NCBI GenBank assembly: GCA_031275525.1
Contig: JAISOP010000103.1
Span: forward strand, 1 to 6,852
DNA: 6,852 nt
Source: Tannerella sp.
Lineage (GTDB): Bacteria > Bacteroidota > Bacteroidia > Bacteroidales > Tannerellaceae
Direction of reading: 5' to 3'
This document shows positions 1-6,589 of this stretch, one piece after another. A program made the position numbers and the translations under genes. How positions within the stretch are numbered: the first letter of the stretch is position 1; each line of letters opens with the position of its first letter. Below the pieces are notes generated by a model. It searched no databases. It saw nothing but the letters and a program-made list of their open reading frames with translations, and was not told the DNA's origin.

Positions 1-80
1 TACCGCTCGCTCCACGCTGCCTCCGCGGGGCTTTAGCCCAATTCCCCCCTTTTTTGCCGTTTGCTTTAGCTGACGGCAGG
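1..80 (+). repeat. Dispersed intergenic repeat, copy A (cut by left window edge)
   Basis: Bases 13-78 align with 6602-6666 in the same orientation at roughly 86% identity (about 8 mismatches and one 1-base gap by eye). A 23-base block is identical (28-50 and 6617-6639). Similarity continues more weakly to base 1 (10 of 15 matches), so this copy probably extends beyond the window. It contains two small inverted repeats: GGGCT/AGCCC at 28-32 and 35-39, then TGCCGT/ACGGCA at 55-60 and 73-78 with a 12-nt loop. Both are kept in copy B. No ORF of interest lies in it, so it behaves like a non-coding REP-like or MITE-like element. It sits just past the 3' end of the TPR gene; bases 81-154 hold nothing else I recognise. 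Confidence 0.8.
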
Positions 81-154
81 CGGGCTTTGGACACACCCTC
101 CTTTTCTTCTTTTCTGCGGAGCGGAGTGTGGCGTTGGGGGTTTTTAGAGATTCC

Positions 155-2296
155 CTAAAGTGTATATTGCAACCTGTCCAGTAGCATCGGGATTTCCGAG
201 GGGTTGATGCCGGCGCGGAGAAGATCGGGAATGTCCTGTCCGAAAAGCGTATGGAATTTGTCGAATCCCCCGTCCTCGGCCTTCACGGCAGAACGGTAGA
301 AGGCCAGCGCCTTCTGAATGTGCTGCAAGACCCATTCCGTATGTCCGGCGTTGAGGAAATCCTGCATCAGGGGCCGGCGATCCAGTATCTTCCCGTAATA
401 ATGGCGCGCCTGGTCGTATTTCCCGCTTAGAAACGAACTCCAGGCAACGGCACGCCATATCTTCGGACTCTCCGGCTCCAGATAATCGGCCTTGAAATAG
501 TATTTCAGGGCATCCGCATAGTTCTTCATTTCCAGGCAGCAGTGTCCCATGTAGATCAACGCCGGAACCGTATCCGGGCTTAGCTGTTCGTAGCGGCGGT
601 AAACGGCCAGCGCCTTTTCGGGCTGTTTGATCATGCGGTAGCAATCGGCCAGCCGGCGGAGCAGCCATTTGCTGTCCGGGTTGAGCAGTTCGGAACGCAG
701 GTAAGCCGCCAGTGCGCCCTGCAGGTCGCCGGTCATCTGCCTGCAATAGCCGGCCTTCTGGTAGAGCATCTCATCCTGTGCATCACGCTCAATCAACCAG
801 TCATATAGGGTCTGCGCATCTTCATAATATCCTTTGCGGAGATAAAGTTCGGCAATGTTCAGCAGCGTTTCGGCGTCGGACAGATACGGTTTCAGCGCCG
901 GAAGGAGATGGAAGTCAAGCGTCCAGTTAAAGATGTCCTCAAACTCTGCGCGATGCGGATACAGTTTATAAAAGCGGTACAGGTCCTGGATATACTGGGA
1001 AGTAATGCTTTCCACCTTGTTATGCTTGCTTTTCAGTTCCTGCAACTGCTGTTTGTTCATGGCGCCGAACTGGCTGTCCATTTGCTGCATTATCTGTTTC
1101 CGCTGTGTTTCGGGAATCTTCAGCAGACTGAGGAACAGCGAATATTTGTCCGAATTGCACATAAAGACAGCCTGCATCAGGGTATCCATCCCAACACTAT
1201 GGGTGTTTTCCCGGTTTCCGAAGCTGGAATGGCGGAGGGTAAAGGGCAGGAACCAGTTGCTTATCTCTCTGAAAAAACCGAAGTTTTTCAGGTGAATAAA
1301 CGTGGAATGCGACACGTCAAGCCCTTCTTCCTGCAGGCTGGCATACTCTTCGAGTTTTTTCGTCACATGGTCGCCGGTCGCGGGGTCTTTCCATTCCGGG
1401 TTCACCCCGTCGCCCGGAAAGTCGGACAGTAACCCGAAACGTTCGCCCTGTGAAGTAAATTTCAATTTCCTCATCTCCGGAAGAATCTCCTCCTGTATCT
1501 TGTGCGTCACCTTTTCGGTTTCGCGCGAGAGGATGAAGCGCAGGACGACGGTCTGCATGATTCGCCTGAAGTCCGGCGCTTCGGCCAGGGTGTCCAGGCG
1601 GTGGCGAATACCGGGATAGTAGGGGGTTCGCTGCCGGTACTTGTAGAGCGTGAGGCAAATGGCTATCAGGGCGCGGATACGGACTTCCATGTCTTCCTCG
1701 GCTGCCGCGTCGAACAGGAGGTCCAACTTTTCCCTGTCGAACAACATTTGCAGCCCCAGCAGCAAGGCCGACACGATCTGGCATTTGGCCGGTAGCGGAA
1801 ACCGCCCATCGGCCAGCGCCCGGCGGAGGGGCGCCGCGTCGTCGGCAGAGAGGAACGGCGTTTTCCACACGATCTCGAACAGGCATATTATCGAGGTCTC
1901 GAACCAGGTTGGGTTGTCCTCTTCATACTGCGCCGGCATTTGCCCGACCAACTCGGCCACCTCTACCGGATGTGGGCTTGGAAAGGTCCATGACCAGGCA
2001 TGAGATATGCCGGTAAGGGCCGACAACGCCCGGTAACGGACCCGGTCGGCCAGTTCGTAGGCGCCCGTCCGGATAGTGGCATAGATCTGTTCCCGTGCCG
2101 GGTCGTGGGTGCCTTCCTCGTAATAGTGCAGGAGGTAGCGGTAGGTGTCCTGCAACTCGTTCAACCGGTTTTGAAAGGAAAGTTCCTGCACACCGGAGAT
2201 CAGACTTTGAATCAAATCAAACGCCGTTTTCAATTCGCCGTTGTTCAGCGCATCCGTGATGCCGGAACAGGCCGTAAGTATTTCTTTTGTGCTCAT
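155..2296 (-). CDS. Tetratricopeptide-repeat protein, 713 aa, cytoplasmic, function unknown
   Basis: This is a complete ORF, ATG (2296) to TAG (155-157). The start MSTKEILTAC is the first ATG after a good -7 box and leaves a leader of about 20-25 nt. There is no signal peptide or membrane segment, so it should be cytoplasmic. The N-terminal ~470 residues are predicted mostly helical, rich in Leu, Glu and aromatic residues, and match no catalytic family I know. From about residue 475 to 675 there are six consecutive TPR-like units of ~34 residues (approx. 475-505, 508-541, 542-575, 577-609, 610-643, 644-675), recognisable by repeats such as GYYEDAQTLYDWLIERDA, QPEKALAVYRRYEQLSPD and KNYADALKYYFKADYLEPE. 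The tail, about 676-713, is non-TPR and ends in YTL. TPR arrays bind protein partners, so a scaffold or adaptor role is inferred; no partner is indicated. It is divergent from lepA and transcribed alone here. Identity as a TPR protein is firm; the biological role is unknown. Confidence 0.93.
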   Translation of the reverse strand: MSTKEILTACSGITDALNNGELKTAFDLIQSLISGVQELSFQNRLNELQDTYRYLLHYYEEGTHDPAREQIYATIRTGAYELADRVRYRALSALTGISHAWSWTFPSPHPVEVAELVGQMPAQYEEDNPTWFETSIICLFEIVWKTPFLSADDAAPLRRALADGRFPLPAKCQIVSALLLGLQMLFDREKLDLLFDAAAEEDMEVRIRALIAICLTLYKYRQRTPYYPGIRHRLDTLAEAPDFRRIMQTVVLRFILSRETEKVTHKIQEEILPEMRKLKFTSQGERFGLLSDFPGDGVNPEWKDPATGDHVTKKLEEYASLQEEGLDVSHSTFIHLKNFGFFREISNWFLPFTLRHSSFGNRENTHSVGMDTLMQAVFMCNSDKYSLFLSLLKIPETQRKQIMQQMDSQFGAMNKQQLQELKSKHNKVESITSQYIQDLYRFYKLYPHRAEFEDIFNWTLDFHLLPALKPYLSDAETLLNIAELYLRKGYYEDAQTLYDWLIERDAQDEMLYQKAGYCRQMTGDLQGALAAYLRSELLNPDSKWLLRRLADCYRMIKQPEKALAVYRRYEQLSPDTVPALIYMGHCCLEMKNYADALKYYFKADYLEPESPKIWRAVAWSSFLSGKYDQARHYYGKILDRRPLMQDFLNAGHTEWVLQHIQKALAFYRSAVKAEDGGFDKFHTLFGQDIPDLLRAGINPSEIPMLLDRLQYTL

Positions 2297-2324
2297 TTCT
2301 CTGAATTTATCTCAAAAGCCAGGC

Positions 2325-2332
2325 CAAAAGTA
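2325..2332 (-). promoter_or_regulatory. Bacteroides-type -7 box for the TPR gene
   Basis: Read on the minus strand this is TACTTTTG, a match to the Bacteroidota -7 consensus TAnnTTTG. It is 28 bp upstream of the TPR start codon, predicting a leader of about 20-25 nt. No TTTG or TTG is found at the expected -33 distance (around 2352-2357), so only half of the promoter is convincing. Confidence 0.55.
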
Positions 2333-2354
2333 AGACTAATTATGCGATATTTGC

Positions 2355-2362
2355 TATCTTTG
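2355..2362 (+). promoter_or_regulatory. Bacteroides-type -7 box for lepA
   Basis: TATCTTTG matches TAnnTTTG exactly and lies 26 bp before the lepA ATG. The leader that follows is A-rich (a run of seven A, then TAAAAA) with no Shine-Dalgarno sequence, as is usual in Bacteroidota. A clear -33 TTTG is missing. The place where it would lie, about 2328-2336, overlaps the -7 box of the divergent TPR gene. Confidence 0.6.
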
Positions 2363-2388
2363 CACTCCAAAAAAATAAAAATTCGCAG

Positions 2389-4176
2389 ATGGATCATATT
2401 CGCAATTTCTGTATTATCGCTCATATTGACCACGGGAAAAGTACGCTGGCCGACCGTTTGCTCGAATATACGAAGACGGTAGAGGGGAAAGATATGCAGG
2501 CGCAAGTGCTGGACGATATGGAACTGGAGCGCGAACGCGGCATTACGATCAAGAGTCATGCCATCCAGATGAACTATACGTACCGGGGCGAGGAATATAC
2601 CCTGAACCTGATTGATACGCCGGGACATGTCGATTTTTCGTATGAGGTGTCGCGTTCGATTGCGGCCTGCGAAGGCGCGCTGCTGATTGTCGATGCGGCG
2701 CAGGGTATTCAGGCGCAGACGATTTCCAACCTCTATATGGCCATTGAACACAACCTGGAAATCATCCCGGTGATTAACAAGATCGACCTCCCCAGCGCCA
2801 TGCCCGACGAGGTGGAAGACCAGGTCATCGAGTTGCTGGGATGCGGGCGGGAGACGCTCCTGCGTGCCAGCGGCAAGACGGGCGAAGGCGTATATGGCCT
2901 ACTGGATGCGATTGTGGAACGGGTGCCGCCGCCCAAGGGCGACCCCGACGCGCCGTTGCAATGCCTGATCTTCGATTCGGTATTTAACTCCTTCCGCGGC
3001 ATCATTGCCTATTTCAAGGTGGTCAACGGCGTCATCCGCAAAAACGACCGGGTGAAGTTCATTGCCACGGAAAAAGAATATGACGCCGACGAGGTGGGCA
3101 TCCTGAAGCTGAGCCTGAGTCCGCGCGGCGAAGTGCGGACGGGCGACGTGGGATACATCATCTCGGGTATCAAAACCTCCCGCGAAGTGCGCGTCGGCGA
3201 CACCATTACGCACGTTGCACGGCCGGCACGCGAAGGCATTGCCGGTTTCGAGGAAGTGAAGCCGATGGTCTTTGCCGGTGTTTACCCGATCGAGACGGAA
3301 GATTTCGAGAACCTGCGGGCCTCGCTCGAAAAATTGCAGCTGAACGACGCCTCGCTCACCTTCCAGCCGGAGAGTTCGGCCGCACTGGGTTTCGGTTTCC
3401 GGTGCGGCTTCCTGGGACTGCTCCACATGGAGATCGTCCAGGAACGACTCGACCGCGAGTTCAATATGGATGTGATCACGACCGTGCCCAACGTCTCCTA
3501 CCGGGTGTACGACAAGAAGGGACACTGTACGGAAGTGCACAACCCGAGCGGCCTGCCCGACCCGACGATGATTGACCGTATCGAAGAGCCATACATCCGT
3601 GCGTCCGTCATCACGCGGACAGCCTACATCGGGCCTATCATGACCTTATGTTTGGGCAAGCGGGGCATTCTGGTCAAACAGGAATACATCTCCGGCGACC
3701 GCATCGAAGTCATCTTCGACATCCCGCTGGGCGAGATCGTGATCGACTTCTACGACAAGTTGAAAAGCATTTCAAAAGGTTATGCCTCATTCGACTATCA
3801 CCTGCACGACTTCCGCGAGTCGCGCCTGGTGAAGTTGGACATCCTGCTGAACAGCGAACCGGTGGACGCGCTTTCAATGCTGACGCACATCGACAACAGT
3901 ACGGCGTTCGGACGCCGGATGTGCGAGAAACTGAAGGAACTCATTCCCCGCCAGCAGTTCGACATCGCGATTCAGGCAGCCATCGGCTCCAAAATCATTG
4001 CCCGTGAAACGGTGAAAGCCGTTCGCAAGGACGGGACGGCCAAATGCTACGGCGGCGACGTTTCGCGCAAGCGCAAATTGCTCGAGAAGCAGAAGGAAGG
4101 CAAAAAGCGAATGAAACAGATTGGGACGGTCGAAGTACCCCAGAAAGCGTTCCTGGCCGTTCTGAAACTCGATTGA
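2389..4176 (+). CDS. lepA: Elongation factor 4 (LepA), ribosome-associated translational GTPase
   Basis: This is a complete 595-aa protein, the normal family length (about 600), from ATG 2389 to TGA 4174-4176. LepA is a GTPase that binds the ribosome; it has been linked to back-translocation, recovery of stalled ribosomes, and initiation or 30S assembly. All G motifs are visible: G1 AHIDHGKST (11-19), G2 region ERERGITIKS (47-56), G3 DTPGH (76-80), G4 NKID (130-133), and G5 SGKTG (161-165) where E. coli-type proteins have SAKTG. Then follow domain II, an EF-G-like domain III and domain V region (GFRCGFLGLLHMEI, 336-349), and the LepA-specific C-terminal domain with GTAKCYGGDVSRKRKLLEKQ (549-568) and a basic tail. 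The LepA-specific C-terminus and absence of the EF-G domain IV distinguish it from EF-G, TypA and TetM-type proteins. It is divergent from the TPR gene; the next gene downstream is 127 bp away and has its own promoter. Confidence 0.99.
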   Translation: MDHIRNFCIIAHIDHGKSTLADRLLEYTKTVEGKDMQAQVLDDMELERERGITIKSHAIQMNYTYRGEEYTLNLIDTPGHVDFSYEVSRSIAACEGALLIVDAAQGIQAQTISNLYMAIEHNLEIIPVINKIDLPSAMPDEVEDQVIELLGCGRETLLRASGKTGEGVYGLLDAIVERVPPPKGDPDAPLQCLIFDSVFNSFRGIIAYFKVVNGVIRKNDRVKFIATEKEYDADEVGILKLSLSPRGEVRTGDVGYIISGIKTSREVRVGDTITHVARPAREGIAGFEEVKPMVFAGVYPIETEDFENLRASLEKLQLNDASLTFQPESSAALGFGFRCGFLGLLHMEIVQERLDREFNMDVITTVPNVSYRVYDKKGHCTEVHNPSGLPDPTMIDRIEEPYIRASVITRTAYIGPIMTLCLGKRGILVKQEYISGDRIEVIFDIPLGEIVIDFYDKLKSISKGYASFDYHLHDFRESRLVKLDILLNSEPVDALSMLTHIDNSTAFGRRMCEKLKELIPRQQFDIAIQAAIGSKIIARETVKAVRKDGTAKCYGGDVSRKRKLLEKQKEGKKRMKQIGTVEVPQKAFLAVLKLD

Positions 4177-4237
4177 TGGAGAGATGCCGAAACAGGGACG
4201 CGACCCTTTCGAATGTTTCTCGCAGGGAAAAAAGAGT

Positions 4238-4272
4238 TTTGCGCGCTAATTGAAATAGTTTTTGTAATTTTG
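4238..4272 (+). promoter_or_regulatory. Probable Bacteroides-type promoter for the small secreted protein gene
   Basis: TAATTTTG at 4265-4272 matches the -7 consensus TAnnTTTG. TTTG at 4238-4241 could be the -33 element; the 23-bp spacer is a few bases longer than the usual 19-21. The transcript would start near 4277-4281, right at a run of ten A (4281-4290), giving an A-rich leader of about 25 nt without Shine-Dalgarno. I see no convincing terminator between lepA and this promoter (4177-4237), so read-through from lepA is also possible. Confidence 0.6.
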
Positions 4273-4303
4273 ACGGGACGAAAAAAAAAACAAAAAACGA
4301 CCA

Positions 4304-4651
4304 ATGAACTTGAAAAAACGGATAGAAGCAGCGATCATAGGGCTGTTAACGGCTGTCGGCCTGATGTTGTTTGCGTTTCCGGCACAGGCGGAAACAGTTG
4401 CGTTTGTGTGGGCTATCCATGCCGTGCAACCGCCGGAAGACACGTTGAAAGTAAAGGTAAACGTGATTGATAACCGTATCATTGTCACAGACGCTCCGGC
4501 CAAAAGCCGGCTACAGATATACAATATCGTAGGTATCCGGGTAAGGGAAATTGAAATCCAGCACCCGTCCGAAGAATATGCTGTTTCCCTTCCAAAAGGA
4601 TACTACATTGTCCGTATCGAAGAGACCGTCCGTAAAATCGTCATTCGCTGA
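4304..4651 (+). CDS. Small exported protein with T9SS C-terminal-domain-like fold, 115 aa
   Basis: This ORF runs from ATG 4304 to TGA 4649-4651. The start is supported by the promoter and A-rich leader directly upstream. It opens with a textbook Sec signal peptide: basic n-region MNLKKR, hydrophobic core about 9-26, and a likely cleavage site PAQA/E after residue 29. The mature part is only about 86 residues. Residues ~50-115 form a run of predicted beta strands with the pattern of the T9SS sorting domain family (Por_Secre_tail type): RLQIYNIVGIRVREIEI (69-85), then SLPKGYYIVRIEETVRKIVI (95-114), corresponding to the usual 'iYdi.G..v......l..GvYiv.i......kivi'. No separate cargo domain fits in the remaining ~20 residues (about 30-49). 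It could be a self-standing CTD-like surface or periplasmic protein, or a relic of a larger T9SS cargo. Signal peptide and domain resemblance are visible; whether it is secreted by T9SS is inferred. It converges on murQ with only 2 bp between stop codons. Confidence 0.82.
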   Translation: MNLKKRIEAAIIGLLTAVGLMLFAFPAQAETVAFVWAIHAVQPPEDTLKVKVNVIDNRIIVTDAPAKSRLQIYNIVGIRVREIEIQHPSEEYAVSLPKGYYIVRIEETVRKIVIR

Positions 4652-4653
4652 AT

Positions 4654-5469
4654 TTATTCCCCCTTGCATTTTTCTATCGCCCGCTGAACGGAACCGTGTA
4701 TTAATAATAATGCGCGGGCTTGTTCGCCAGGAATACCCAGCGCTTCAACGAGCATCCTGGTTCCGCGGTCGATGAGTTTCCGGTTGGAAAGTTGCATGTG
4801 AACCATCCTGTTTCCTTTCACGCGCCCCAGTTTAATCATGACCGAGGTAGAAATCATGTTGAGAACCAGTTTTTGTGCGGTACCCGATTTCATGCGTGAG
4901 CTACCGGTTACGTATTCCGGCCCGACAATCACTTCAATCGGAATATCGGCTTCGGCTGCCGCCGGCGAACCGGAATTGCCGGTAATGACGGACGTAAGGA
5001 GTCCGTGCCTTCGCGCAGTCTGCAAGGCTCCCGTGACATAGGGCGTTGTACCCGAAGCAGCAATGCCTACGACGGTGTCGAGGACGCCGGCCTGATGTTG
5101 TAGAAGGTCTTTCCATCCCTGCCGGACATCGTCTTCCGCTCTTTCGACCGGCGCACGAAGCGCCGCATCGCCTCCGGCAATCAATCCGATGACGCATGAG
5201 GGCGGCATACCGAACGTCGGCGGAATCTCGGACGCATCAAGTACACCCAGCCGTCCGCTCGTCCCTGCGCCCAAGTAGAACAGGCGCCCCCCCTGCTGCA
5301 TCCGCGGAACAATCCGGTTCACCAATTCCTCTATCCGGGGAATGACCTTCTGCACGGCCTGGATGACTTTCCCGTTTTCCACATTCATTTCCTCCAGCAT
5401 CTCGCGCGTTGTCTTCTTCTCCAAATCCCCGTAAAGCGAAGTCGCTTCCGTTATTTTCTCAAATGCCAT
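4654..5469 (-). CDS. murQ: N-acetylmuramic acid 6-phosphate etherase (MurQ)
   Basis: MurQ cleaves the lactyl ether of MurNAc-6-phosphate, giving GlcNAc-6-phosphate and D-lactate, in cytoplasmic recycling of peptidoglycan amino sugars. I chose the ATG at 5469 (MAFEKITEAT, 271 aa). The frame opens 15 bp earlier at a TTG (5484), but the ATG fits the family N-terminus and leaves a leader of about 22 nt after the -7 box. The SIS sugar-phosphate domain is clear: LGAGTSGRLG (66-75), DASEIPPTF (78-86) with Glu81, VERAEDD (108-114) with Glu112, VVGIAASGTTPYV (133-145) and GPEYVTGSSRMKSGTAQK (183-200). Glu81 and Glu112 keep the 31-residue spacing of the catalytic Glu83/Glu114 of E. coli MurQ. At 271 aa it is shorter than the E. 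coli enzyme (298), lacking most of the extreme C-terminal helical part. It is divergent from the sugar kinase at 5632, which could supply its substrate. Confidence 0.97.
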   Translation of the reverse strand: MAFEKITEATSLYGDLEKKTTREMLEEMNVENGKVIQAVQKVIPRIEELVNRIVPRMQQGGRLFYLGAGTSGRLGVLDASEIPPTFGMPPSCVIGLIAGGDAALRAPVERAEDDVRQGWKDLLQHQAGVLDTVVGIAASGTTPYVTGALQTARRHGLLTSVITGNSGSPAAAEADIPIEVIVGPEYVTGSSRMKSGTAQKLVLNMISTSVMIKLGRVKGNRMVHMQLSNRKLIDRGTRMLVEALGIPGEQARALLLIHGSVQRAIEKCKGE

Positions 5470-5497
5470 AATGATAATGTGCAAGTTTTTTCGGGTA

Positions 5498-5530
5498 CAA
5501 AAATAGAATTAATTAGCCGATGGGCACAAA
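5498..5530 (-). promoter_or_regulatory. murQ: Bacteroides-type promoter for murQ
   Basis: On the minus strand TTTG (5527-5530) is followed after 21 bp by TATTTTTG (5498-5505). Both elements match the Bacteroidota consensus (TTTG, about 19-21 bp, TAnnTTTG). Transcription would begin near 5491, about 22 nt before the chosen ATG. An 8-bp palindrome AATTAATT (5507-5514) lies in the spacer; it is too short and AT-rich to call an operator. Confidence 0.7.
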
Positions 5531-5578
5531 TATTTAAGGATATTATACGATAAGTGCATAAATTCATCTTTAAAGGGG

Positions 5579-5608
5579 TTGTTATGTGATTAAAAATCCA
5601 TACATTTG
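5579..5608 (+). promoter_or_regulatory. Bacteroides-type promoter for the sugar kinase
   Basis: TTG (5579-5581) is followed after exactly 19 bp by TACATTTG (5601-5608), a full match to TAnnTTTG. The predicted start near 5613-5615 leaves a leader of about 17-19 nt before ATG 5632, with no Shine-Dalgarno. The murQ and kinase promoters are back to back: their outer (-33) elements are about 50 bp apart, leaving room for a shared regulator, but I see no strong dyad there. Confidence 0.7.
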
Positions 5609-5631
5609 CGGCAAAAATAAATCGCCGGACA

Positions 5632-6483
5632 ATGAAACTTATTGCAGAAAGTACGTCAACTCGTACAGAGTGGGCTTTGGTCGAAGGAGACCATCTTATT
5701 CAGAGGGTTATTACAGAGGGAATCAACCCCTATTTTCAATCAAGAAAAGAGATAAGTCGGAGCATTCGGCTTAACTTGCCGGAGGTCTTTTTCAAACGAA
5801 AGATTAACCGTATTTACTTTTATGGCGCCGGATGTGCGACTGAGGAGAAAAAAAATACCGTCCAGGCATCGTTGATTGCCCAGTTTAAAAGCGTTACCCA
5901 AGTCGAAAGCGATTTACTTGCGGCCGCCCGCGGCCTGTTCAAGAATGATACCGGGATTGCCTGTATTTTGGGGACGGGTTCCAATTCTTGTTTTTACGAC
6001 GGGGAAAAAATCGTCAAGAACGTCCGTCCGGCGGGATACGTGCTGGGAGACGAAGGCAGTGAGGCCGTTTTAGGAAAACTGTTCCTGGCCAATTTGCTCA
6101 AAGACCTCGTGCCTGTCGAACTGGCTAATCTTTTTTACGAAAAATTCGGGATCACAGCCGACGAGGTGATGGACGCCGTTTACGACAGCACTTCCCCTAC
6201 GCGCTTTCTGGTATTTGTGTCCCGTTTCCTGGCGGAAAACGTGGAAAACAAATATGTCTATAACCTGTTGACGCAGAATCTGCGGGACTTCTTTACGCGT
6301 AATATCTGTCAATATGACTATAAGGCTTACCGGATACGGTTTGTCGGCTCGGGCGCCTTCACTTTTGCGGAAATACTGAAGGAAATCGCTCAGGAATTCG
6401 GCACTAAAGTGGATATGATAAAAGTGTCTTCCGTCCAGGGACTCATTGAATACCATGCGATCAATAACGAAGGATTCGATTAA
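5632..6483 (+). CDS. BadF/BadG-type amino-sugar kinase (GlcNAc/MurNAc kinase-like), 283 aa
   Basis: This is a complete ORF, ATG 5632 to TAA 6481-6483, followed at once by an in-frame TAG. It belongs to the ASKHA fold, BadF/BadG/BcrA/BcrD ATPase family, which includes N-acetylglucosamine kinases and the MurNAc/GlcNAc kinase MurK. Visible motifs are ESDLLAAARGLF (92-103) with the likely catalytic base Asp94, phosphate-2 CILGTGSNSC (111-120), VLGDEGSEAVLG (137-148), and the adenosine region FVGSGAFTFAEILK (237-250), followed by SVQGLIEYH (267-275). The odd point is phosphate-1: residues 5-14 read AESTSTRTEW where family members usually have D-x-G-x-T-K-T, so the Asp is Glu6 and the conserved Gly is Thr8. 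The length is normal and the frame intact, so this is not a pseudogene. Divergence from murQ suggests it phosphorylates MurNAc or GlcNAc for the same pathway. Substrate is inferred, and reduced or altered activity is possible. Confidence 0.88.
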   Translation: MKLIAESTSTRTEWALVEGDHLIQRVITEGINPYFQSRKEISRSIRLNLPEVFFKRKINRIYFYGAGCATEEKKNTVQASLIAQFKSVTQVESDLLAAARGLFKNDTGIACILGTGSNSCFYDGEKIVKNVRPAGYVLGDEGSEAVLGKLFLANLLKDLVPVELANLFYEKFGITADEVMDAVYDSTSPTRFLVFVSRFLAENVENKYVYNLLTQNLRDFFTRNICQYDYKAYRIRFVGSGAFTFAEILKEIAQEFGTKVDMIKVSSVQGLIEYHAINNEGFD

Positions 6484-6533
6484 TAGGGAACCTCTCAAGA
6501 CTCCAAAATCAAGGCTTGCGATGGAAGCAAAAT

Positions 6534-6579
6534 CTTTTTTATTGCTTTTTTCTCCCCTTAGAAAAAAGCAAGAAAAAAG
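6534..6579. repeat. 20-bp AT-rich inverted repeat downstream of the kinase gene
   Basis: The left arm (6534-6553) and right arm (6560-6579) pair over 20 positions with a single A/G mismatch (6541/6572) around a 6-nt loop CCCCTT. Each arm holds two six-base T or A runs flanking TTGC or GCAA. It begins 51 bp after the kinase stop. As RNA it would form a stable hairpin and may end or protect the kinase transcript. It lacks a U-tract after the stem on the plus strand, so it is not a canonical intrinsic terminator. It may be part of the adjacent repeat element. Confidence 0.8.
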
Positions 6580-6589
6580 AAACAGCCGC

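Noticed and set aside
908..1432. Plus-strand frames of 72-174 codons opposite the TPR gene
   Set aside because: They are antisense shadows of a continuous 713-aa protein with clear TPR periodicity; none has a promoter or recognisable family.
1317..1886. 189-codon open frame on the minus strand inside the TPR gene
   Set aside because: It is out of frame on the same strand as the TPR gene, with Arg/Pro/Gly-rich low-complexity composition typical of a shifted frame in GC-rich coding DNA.
2899..3540. 213-codon open frame antisense to lepA
   Set aside because: It lies wholly within strongly conserved lepA, is His/Arg-rich without domain resemblance, and has no promoter; it is a shadow frame.
4194..4234. 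AGGG/CCCT short inverted repeats after lepA as a terminator
   Set aside because: The stems are only four base pairs with no stable extension or T-run.
4679..4719. GCCCGC/GCGGGC inverted repeat as a terminator for the small secreted gene
   Set aside because: It has a 29-nt loop, no U-tract and lies inside murQ coding sequence, so it is probably chance.
5470..5484. TTG upstream extension of murQ (five extra residues)
   Set aside because: The ATG at 5469 gives the family-like N-terminus and fits the promoter; the TTG would lie only a few bases from the predicted transcript start.
6070..6498. 142-codon frame antisense to the kinase
   Set aside because: It overlaps conserved kinase motifs on the opposite strand and has no supporting signals.
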